From NCBI GenBank assembly GCA_016178435.1, contig JACOTK010000242.1, positions 1-27,773 on the forward strand: 27,773 nt of DNA, in the 5' to 3' direction. A program made the translations under genes and the position numbers. Source of the stretch: Actinomycetota bacterium. GTDB taxonomy: Bacteria > Actinomycetota > Acidimicrobiia > Acidimicrobiales > CADCSY01. The notes below the pieces were generated by a model. The model did no database searches and was not told where the DNA came from. It saw only the letters and a program-made list of their open reading frames with translations. How positions within the stretch are numbered: the first letter of the stretch is position 1; every line of letters starts with the position of its first letter. This document shows positions 17,169-21,681 of the stretch, piece after piece.

Positions 17169-18217
17169 ACGAGTTCACCGACGCCCGCATGCTCATTCGT
17201 CCGCTGGACGCCGAGGCGGCTTCCGACGCCGAGGTGCTTCAGGCTCGCCTGACCAAGCCCGCCGGCAGTCTCGGCCGCATTGAATCGCTGGGCATCCAAC
17301 TTTCCGCAATCGCGGCTGCCGCGCCGCCCCCGTATCCCTCACCCGCCGCGGTGGCGGTGTTCGCCGCCGATCACGGTGTCCACGCTCAGGGCGTCACGCC
17401 TTGGCCCCAGGAGGTCACGGCCCAGATGGTCGCGAACTTTCTGAGCGGGGGAGCGGCGATCAACGTGTTCGCGCGCCAGATGTGCGCTTCGGTCACCGTC
17501 GTCGACGTGGGGGTTGCCGGGTCGCTCGACGCCGCCCCGGGTCTGTTGGATCACAAGGTCCGCATGGGCACCGCTGATCTCAGCGTCGAGGCGGCGATGA
17601 GCGCCGACGAGGTCATGGCGGCCCTCGACATCGGAGCGCTCGTTGCCGGGGAGCTCGTCGCGAAGGGAGCCCGCTGTCTGGTGACAGGTGAGATGGGCAT
17701 TGCGAACACGACGGCCTCGGCAGCGGTGATCGCGGCGCTGACCGGTCGTCCGCCGGCCGAGGTGACGGGTCGGGGAACCGGCATCGATGATGCCACCCTG
17801 GAGCGAAAGATTGCCGCCATCGAGCGTGGCCTGACCCGTCTAGGCATCGACCGTGAACCGCTGAAGGTCCTGGCGGAGGTGGGCGGACTCGAGATAGCGG
17901 CGTTGGCAGGGTTCATCGTGGGCGGGGCTGCGGCGCGTGTGCCGGTGCTGGTCGACGGCGTGATCGCCGACGCTGCCCTCCTCGTCGCCGAGGCGCTGGA
18001 GCCTGGGGTCGTGGGTTGCTGCATCGCCGGTCATCGCTCGGTCGAACCCGGGGCAGGCGCGGCCCTGGAGCACCTGGGTCTGGAGCCGGTGCTCGATCTC
18101 GGCATGCGTCTGGGTGAGGGAAGCGGCGCCTGCCTGGCCTGGGCCGTTGTCGACGCGGCCGCCCGGGTCATGAACGAGATGGCGACCTTCGACGCCGCAG
18201 GTGTGGTCGAAAAGTGA
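17165..18217 (+). CDS. cobT: Nicotinate-nucleotide--dimethylbenzimidazole phosphoribosyltransferase
   Basis: This enzyme makes alpha-ribazole 5'-phosphate from 5,6-dimethylbenzimidazole and nicotinate mononucleotide, providing the lower ligand of cobalamin. The 350-residue length is typical (about 340-360). Family marks appear in order: LTKPAGSLGRIESLGIQL, FAADHGVHAQGVTPWPQEVT, FLSGGAAINVFARQ, GEMGIANTTASAAVIAAL, the GRGTGIDD motif, and near the end LRLGEGSGACLAW-type sequence (here MRLGEGSGACLAW), whose glutamate matches the catalytic one of the family. The ATG at 17165 overlaps the preceding stop (ATGA). It is the last gene of the riboswitch-controlled operon. Here the symbol means the transferase, not the unrelated chelatase subunit also called CobT. 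Confidence 0.95.
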   Translation: MNEFTDARMLIRPLDAEAASDAEVLQARLTKPAGSLGRIESLGIQLSAIAAAAPPPYPSPAAVAVFAADHGVHAQGVTPWPQEVTAQMVANFLSGGAAINVFARQMCASVTVVDVGVAGSLDAAPGLLDHKVRMGTADLSVEAAMSADEVMAALDIGALVAGELVAKGARCLVTGEMGIANTTASAAVIAALTGRPPAEVTGRGTGIDDATLERKIAAIERGLTRLGIDREPLKVLAEVGGLEIAALAGFIVGGAAARVPVLVDGVIADAALLVAEALEPGVVGCCIAGHRSVEPGAGAALEHLGLEPVLDLGMRLGEGSGACLAWAVVDAAARVMNEMATFDAAGVVEK

Positions 18218-18243
18218 GGACCGACACACTCCGACCTGCATGA

Positions 18244-18264
18244 AACCCTTGCAAACAAAGGGTT
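18244..18264 (+). terminator. Hairpin after cobT, possible terminator or operator
   Basis: AACCCTT (18244-18250) pairs perfectly with AAGGGTT (18258-18264) around the loop GCAAACA, 26 bases after the cobT stop. It lacks a following T-run. AAACCCTTG occurs again at 18285-18293 in the hup leader, so the element may instead be a protein-binding site. Confidence 0.35.
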
Positions 18265-18310
18265 CCAACGTCAACGGATATCTCAAACCCTTGATTTCAT
18301 TAGGAAATGC

Positions 18311-18339
18311 TTGACCTGGCCTGTCCGTTGGTTCAGAGT
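18311..18339 (+). promoter_or_regulatory. Likely promoter of the HU gene
   Basis: TTGACC (18311-18316), a one-mismatch -35 box, is followed by 17 bases and CAGAGT (18334-18339), a weak -10 box. The 40 bases upstream are markedly AT-rich for this genome (GATTTCATTAGGAAATGC). The gene's ribosome binding site AGGAGG follows at 18376. Confidence 0.5.
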
Positions 18340-18386
18340 ATCGACGGCTCACGTGCTCGTGAGTTCACGATCCTCAGGAGGTGGCT

Positions 18387-18884
18387 TTGAACAAGTCCGA
18401 GCTCATTGACGTAGTTGCCGGTCAAGCAGGCGTGACGAAAGGTGTGGCCGAAGAAGTTGTGACCGCCTTCTTTGGTGTCGTGCAGTCGGAGGCGAAGAAG
18501 GGTGGCAAGGTTGCCTGGCCAGGCTTCGGATCCTTCTCGACAACCAAGCGCAGTGCCCGGGTGGGTCGGAACCCTCAGACCGGCGCTCCGGTCAAGATTG
18601 CTGCTTCGACGGCGATGAAGTTCACCCCGAGCTCGGTCCTCAAGGCCGCTCTGAACAGCAAGGCTCCGGCCAAGAAGGCGCCCGCAACGAAGGCCCCTGC
18701 AAAGAAGGCCCCTGCAAAGAAGGCCCCGGCGAAGGCCCCCGCAAAGAAGGCGCCCGCAAAGAAGGCGCCCGCAAAGAAGGCGCCCGCAAAGAAGGCCCCG
18801 GCGAAGGCACCCGCAAAGAAGGCGCCCGCAAAGAAGGCCCCGGCGAAGGCGCCCGCAAAGAAGGCCCCTGCAAAGAAACGGTAA
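18387..18884 (+). CDS. hup: HU-family nucleoid protein with lysine/alanine/proline-rich C-terminal tail
   Basis: A histone-like DNA-binding protein that compacts the nucleoid. TTG 18387 is chosen: AGGAGG (18376-18381) lies five bases upstream and it yields the standard HU N terminus MNKSELIDVV; the in-frame GTG at 18381 overlaps that binding site. Residues 1-90 are the HU fold, with GFGSF and the DNA-contacting arm motif VGRNPQTGAPVKI. From about 92 to the end (165 residues total) it is almost entirely KAPAKKAPAK-type repeats, as in mycobacterial HupB/Hlp and Streptomyces HupS; such tails resemble histone H1 and bind DNA strongly. The tail is coded by near-identical 12- and 15-base units. It is monocistronic, with its own promoter and a strong terminator. 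Confidence 0.95.
   Translation: MNKSELIDVVAGQAGVTKGVAEEVVTAFFGVVQSEAKKGGKVAWPGFGSFSTTKRSARVGRNPQTGAPVKIAASTAMKFTPSSVLKAALNSKAPAKKAPATKAPAKKAPAKKAPAKAPAKKAPAKKAPAKKAPAKKAPAKAPAKKAPAKKAPAKAPAKKAPAKKR
18660..18881 (+). repeat. In-frame tandem repeats encoding the PAKKA tail of HU
   Basis: Units such as GCCCGCAAAGAAGGC (15 bases, APAKKA) alternate with shorter GCGAAGGCNCC units, giving about 73 residues of Lys, Ala and Pro, with one Thr variant near the start. Near-identity of codons across units implies recent slippage or recombination, and the exact copy number is prone to sequencing and assembly error. Confidence 0.9.
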
Positions 18885-18902
18885 CGTCGGAGGAGAACGT
18901 CG

Positions 18903-18928
18903 AAAACGAGAGGACAAAACGAGAGGAC
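18903..18928. repeat. Perfect 13-base tandem repeat after hup
   Basis: AAAACGAGAGGAC occurs at 18903-18915 and immediately again at 18916-18928. The end of the second copy forms the foot of the hup terminator stem. On the minus strand the same bases supply two TTTT runs behind that stem. Confidence 0.8.
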
Positions 18929-18963
18929 GGGGTGCCCACAGTGCCCCGTCCTTCTGCGTTTTG
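18925..18963 (+). terminator. Intrinsic terminator of hup, possibly bidirectional
   Basis: GGACGGGG (18925-18932) pairs perfectly with CCCCGTCC (18944-18951), and the stem extends inward through two G-U pairs and one C-G pair to a five-base CCACA loop. It is followed by TTCTGCGTTTTG on the plus strand. On the minus strand the stem is followed by TCTCGTTTTGTCC, so it could also stop leftward transcripts. Confidence 0.85.
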
Positions 18964-19049
18964 AGTCCCGTTCAGGCGCCGACCGGTTGGCCAGGTCCCG
19001 GGTTGCCCTTCGGCCCTGCATGGCCCCTTCGCAAGGGCCGACCCGTCCC

Positions 19050-19134
19050 CGGAAAAGGTTGAGGGCTGAGGCACGCCCCCCCGACATGCCTCAGCCCGCA
19101 CCTCTTGCTCCCTGCCTCTGGGACGAGGAACTTG
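19050..19134 (-). ncRNA. Candidate small RNA of about 85 nucleotides
   Basis: A minus-strand promoter (TTGACA, 17 bases, CAGGAT; 19169-19141) predicts a start near 19134. Downstream lies a perfect 11-base-pair hairpin with a loop containing seven G residues (19097-19063), followed by TCAACCTTTTCC, which resembles an intrinsic terminator ending near 19050. No open frame of note lies between. The inferred product is an untranslated RNA with a small 5' hairpin (CCTC/GAGG) and the G-loop terminator. Promoter and hairpin are seen directly; the transcript itself is inference. Confidence 0.45.
19063..19097 (-). terminator. Strong hairpin with homopolymer loop, probable minus-strand terminator
   Basis: GGGCTGAGGCA (19063-19073) is the perfect reverse complement of TGCCTCAGCCC (19087-19097). 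The 13-base loop contains seven C on the plus strand (19076-19082), hence seven G in a minus-strand RNA. Reading leftward it is followed by TCAACCTTTTCC, so it could end both the candidate small RNA and read-through from the PIG-L operon. Confidence 0.6.
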
Positions 19135-19140
19135 TCACTC

Positions 19141-19169
19141 ATCCTGTACCCGGCATCGTCTCGTGTCAA
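19141..19169 (-). promoter_or_regulatory. Strong minus-strand promoter downstream of the PIG-L gene
   Basis: Read on the minus strand: a perfect -35 TTGACA (19169-19164), a 17-base spacer, then CAGGAT (19146-19141) as -10. Upstream is an AT-rich block (minus-strand ATGAAATTGAAAAGTGTG) like an UP element, rare in this high-GC sequence. No protein gene follows, hence the small-RNA proposal. Confidence 0.6.
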
Positions 19170-19211
19170 GCGTCACACTTTTCAATTTCATGACGTTTGC
19201 TCGCGGAAGTT

Positions 19212-19943
19212 CTACAGGCGGTCGATCCGCTTGAACGCCTCACCTGCGGGCACCCCCACGATCTCGCCCTCGAGGTGTTGATGGTGCTCGACCCAGGAGG
19301 CGAACCGCTCGATCTGCAGGGGGTCCTCGGGATCGTGGATGTCATGGGTGCTGCGGTACTGGCTGCGATGTTCGAGAAGCGCGGCGACCTTGAGCCTGAG
19401 TGCGTCCTGGCCGACGACCTCGACATGGTCAACCTCGTCGGCCTCCCACAACAAGAGGGTGGTCGGACGATGCGACGGGAGCTCCTGTTCGGGAAAGAAG
19501 TGAGGATCGCGTGCTGCGACGATTCCATCGACGGCCAGAAAGCCGGCGTGGCGATGGTCCGGGTGCAGGCGCCAGCGTTTCCAGGGGTCATGGCCGAGGA
19601 CGACGTCGGGGCGGAGCTTGCGGATCCAGTAGGCAACCTCCCATCGGCGGCGGAGGTCGGACTCGAGCTCGCCGTCAACCCCTTGGAGGAAGACGCATCG
19701 GCCGGTCGCGCCCAACACCGCCGCCGCGGCACGTTGCTCGCGACGGCGAAGGGCAACCAGCTCGGCGGTGTCCTCGCTCGGGTCCCATGACCCCTTCGAC
19801 CCGTCGGTGCAGATCAGGTGATGAACCTCACAACCCTCGCCTGCCCACTTTGCCAGGGTGGCGCCACAGCCGAACTCCACGTCATCGGGGTGTGCGCCGA
19901 TGGCCAGGGCTCGCCGGGGCGTGGGGACGTCGGTGCTCAACAT
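19212..19943 (-). CDS. PIG-L (LmbE-like) family zinc-dependent N-deacetylase
   Basis: A 243-residue protein of the PIG-L family, zinc enzymes that remove acetyl groups from N-acetylglucosaminyl compounds, as in mycothiol (MshB, Mca) or bacillithiol (BshB) metabolism. ATG 19943 gives an N terminus just ahead of the core; GGAGG lies 11 bases upstream, inside cofC. Zinc and catalytic motif: AIGAHPDDVEFGCG (14-27, His18, Asp20, Asp21), then CTDGSKGSWDP, and HPDHRHAG carrying the later histidines. Its start overlaps the last seven bases of cofC, so the two are translationally coupled. The substrate cannot be told from sequence; the AHPDDVEFG form is closer to BshB1-type members than to classic MshB (AHPDDE). 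The frame is open far upstream, but that part is a shadow of cofC. Confidence 0.9.
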   Translation of the reverse strand: MLSTDVPTPRRALAIGAHPDDVEFGCGATLAKWAGEGCEVHHLICTDGSKGSWDPSEDTAELVALRRREQRAAAAVLGATGRCVFLQGVDGELESDLRRRWEVAYWIRKLRPDVVLGHDPWKRWRLHPDHRHAGFLAVDGIVAARDPHFFPEQELPSHRPTTLLLWEADEVDHVEVVGQDALRLKVAALLEHRSQYRSTHDIHDPEDPLQIERFASWVEHHQHLEGEIVGVPAGEAFKRIDRL

Positions 19944-20584
19944 GGCAGGGCTGTCCTCCAGGTGGACGGCAACAGGGCGAGATCGGAGGGCAGATCGATG
20001 TCGAGCGTGAGCTCGGCCGGCTCGGTCACCCGAACGCGCAACCCCAGGCGAGCGGCCTCCTCGCAGTGGGAACGAAAGGAGCCCTGGCCATAGGAGAAGT
20101 GGAACCCGGCAGCGGCGGGAACAACGGCAACATTGGTGCCGTCGCGGCGTCGGTCGGGCACCAGCGTGACCGCGTCGATGGAGTGGGAGTCGGGCTCGGC
20201 CGGCCGGATGTCGAGCAACGACGTCAGATCGGCGGCGAGCGGAAGGTCGGCGTGGGATACGATCACCCGCGAGATGCCGGCAGCGGCGAGCACCGCCACG
20301 CCGTGATCGACGGCGCCGTTGAGGCCGAGGCGGGGGGCCCAGACCACCTCGGCGCCCTGCGTCCGGGCCCACTCGGCAACCTCTTCATCGTCGCAGACAA
20401 CGTGGACGGGGAGGGTCCCTGCCGCTCGAATCACCTCGGCCGCCATTCGCGTGGCCAGGCGCCGGCGTTCACCGGTGCTCAACACACCGGCGAGGCGGAC
20501 CTTTGCCTGAGCGAAGGCCTTGATCGGGATGAGGACGGCGGCAAGCGGATGCCCTGAAGCGGTGGGGTACTCGTCGATGTCCAT
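19937..20584 (-). CDS. cofC: 2-phospho-L-lactate (or phosphoenolpyruvate) guanylyltransferase of F420 biosynthesis
   Basis: CofC/FbiD couples GTP to 2-phospholactate or phosphoenolpyruvate, making the activated side-chain precursor of coenzyme F420. The protein is 215 residues, the usual size, from ATG 20584 (MDIDEYPTASGH); longer upstream starts run into gpsA. Family marks: AVLIPIKAFAQAKVRLA near the N terminus, VSHADLPLAADL (the metal-binding Asp region), DGTNVAVV, FSYGQGSFRSHCEEA, and LDIDLPSDLALL near the C terminus. The substrate in actinobacteria is thought to be phosphoenolpyruvate (FbiD), but which applies here is not visible. It is divergent from gpsA with only 29 bases between start codons and overlaps the PIG-L gene by seven bases. 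Its presence implies the host makes F420. Confidence 0.93.
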   Translation of the reverse strand: MDIDEYPTASGHPLAAVLIPIKAFAQAKVRLAGVLSTGERRRLATRMAAEVIRAAGTLPVHVVCDDEEVAEWARTQGAEVVWAPRLGLNGAVDHGVAVLAAAGISRVIVSHADLPLAADLTSLLDIRPAEPDSHSIDAVTLVPDRRRDGTNVAVVPAAAGFHFSYGQGSFRSHCEEAARLGLRVRVTEPAELTLDIDLPSDLALLPSTWRTALPC

Positions 20585-20613
20585 CGAACGCCGAGTGTAC
20601 GAGGGTCGGCAGT

Positions 20614-21615
20614 ATGGTTCGTGCCGTGTTCGAGCGTGTGGCGGTGATCGGGGGTGGTTCATGGGGCACAACGATCGCCTCATTGATCAGCGCCCGGGTG
20701 CCGACGGTGCTCTGGGCAAGGCGTCCCGAGCTTGTGGACGAGATCAATCGGGATCGCACCAACCGCCGATACCTGGGCGGTGTCACGCTCGACCCCTCCC
20801 TGCGGGCAAGTGTGGAGATCGAGGAGGCGGTGGGCGGGGCCGATCTCATTCTGGTGGCGGTGCCATCTCATGGACTGCGAGCCTCGGTCGAGCGGCTCGC
20901 CCCGATGTCGACAGCGGGTGCGCCGATCGTGAGCCTGAGCAAGGGGCTTGAACCCGGCACGGCGAAGCGGATGACCGAGGTGATTGCCGAGGTGGCGCCG
21001 CAGCATCCCGTCGGGGCCCTGACCGGTCCGAACCTGGCCCTGGAGATACTCCACGGGCAGCCTGCCGCGTCGGTCCTGGCCATGGAGGACGACCTTTCGG
21101 CGGCCTCGATCGCCGCGCTGATCGCCACCGATGCCCTTCGTGTCTACCGAAACGGCGATGTCACCGGCTGCGAATTGGCCGGGGCCGTCAAGAACGTCAT
21201 CGCCATCGCTGCGGGCATGGGTGACGGCATGGGCTTCGGGGACAACGCGAAGGCGGCCCTCGTGACGCGCGGCCTGGCGGAGATGACCCGATTGGGCGTC
21301 GCCCTCGGCGGTGAGCTCATGACCTTCATGGGCCTTGCGGGGGTGGGCGACCTGGTGGCGACGTGCGCAAGTGCGCAGAGTCGCAATCGTGCGGTGGGCA
21401 TCGAGCTGGGTCGAGGGCGCAGCCTGGACGCGATCGTGGACGAGACGACCACGGTGGCCGAAGGGGTCCGTTCTGCGCCGGTGATCGTCGAGCTGGCGAC
21501 GCGTCACGGGGTGGAGATGCCCATCGCGCAACAGGTCGTCGACGTCTGTCGGGGCAGCGTCACCCCCGCCGAGGCCTTGGCGGTGTTGATGGCCCGCCAA
21601 CAGCGATCCGAGTGA
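20614..21615 (+). CDS. gpsA: NAD(P)-dependent glycerol-3-phosphate dehydrogenase
   Basis: GpsA reduces dihydroxyacetone phosphate to sn-glycerol 3-phosphate, the backbone of phospholipids. The 333-residue protein has the Rossmann motif VAVIGGGSWGTTIA near the N terminus, LVAVPSHGLR, SLSKGLEPGT, LTGPNLALEI (usually GPSFA or GPNFA), the catalytic lysine in AGAVKNVIAIAAG, FGDNAKAALVTRGLAEM and GVGDLVATCASAQSRNR. ATG 20614 has GAGGG nine bases upstream; GTG 20626 is a possible alternative. It is divergent from cofC with a 29-base gap, so the two promoters must overlap each other or the coding ends. The large antisense frame covering this gene is a codon-composition shadow. Confidence 0.95.
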   Translation: MVRAVFERVAVIGGGSWGTTIASLISARVPTVLWARRPELVDEINRDRTNRRYLGGVTLDPSLRASVEIEEAVGGADLILVAVPSHGLRASVERLAPMSTAGAPIVSLSKGLEPGTAKRMTEVIAEVAPQHPVGALTGPNLALEILHGQPAASVLAMEDDLSAASIAALIATDALRVYRNGDVTGCELAGAVKNVIAIAAGMGDGMGFGDNAKAALVTRGLAEMTRLGVALGGELMTFMGLAGVGDLVATCASAQSRNRAVGIELGRGRSLDAIVDETTTVAEGVRSAPVIVELATRHGVEMPIAQQVVDVCRGSVTPAEALAVLMARQQRSE

Positions 21616-21638
21616 ACGTCCCAGCGGTGAACGTGCCG

Positions 21639-21655
21639 CCGACACCTGCTGTCGG
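21639..21655 (+). terminator. Short hairpin after gpsA
   Basis: CCGACA (21639-21644) pairs with TGTCGG (21650-21655) around a five-base loop in the 66-base gap between gpsA and the glycosidase-like gene. There is no T-run, so it is at most a weak or factor-assisted terminator. Confidence 0.2.
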
Positions 21656-21681
21656 ACGCCGGAAGTGAGAGAGTGGAATCC

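Larger units (their letters stand above)
18885..19211. other. Gene-free stretch between hup and the PIG-L gene
   Basis: This 327-base stretch holds no convincing protein gene; the short open frames in it lack a ribosome binding site and family features. It contains, left to right, the 13-base tandem repeat, the hup terminator, an imperfect hairpin GGCCC/GGGCC at 19022-19039, a perfect 11-base-pair hairpin at 19063-19097, and a strong minus-strand promoter at 19141-19169 preceded by an AT-rich block (19171-19200). Confidence 0.7.

Noticed and set aside
19063..19097. tRNA or 6C RNA identity of the hairpin region
   Set aside because: There is no cloverleaf, and only one C-rich loop with no rightward promoter, so neither call is supported; kept as a terminator and small-RNA candidate.
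18987..19193. 68-codon plus-strand frame between hup and the PIG-L gene
   Set aside because: No ribosome binding site or family features; it crosses the strong hairpin and the minus-strand promoter.
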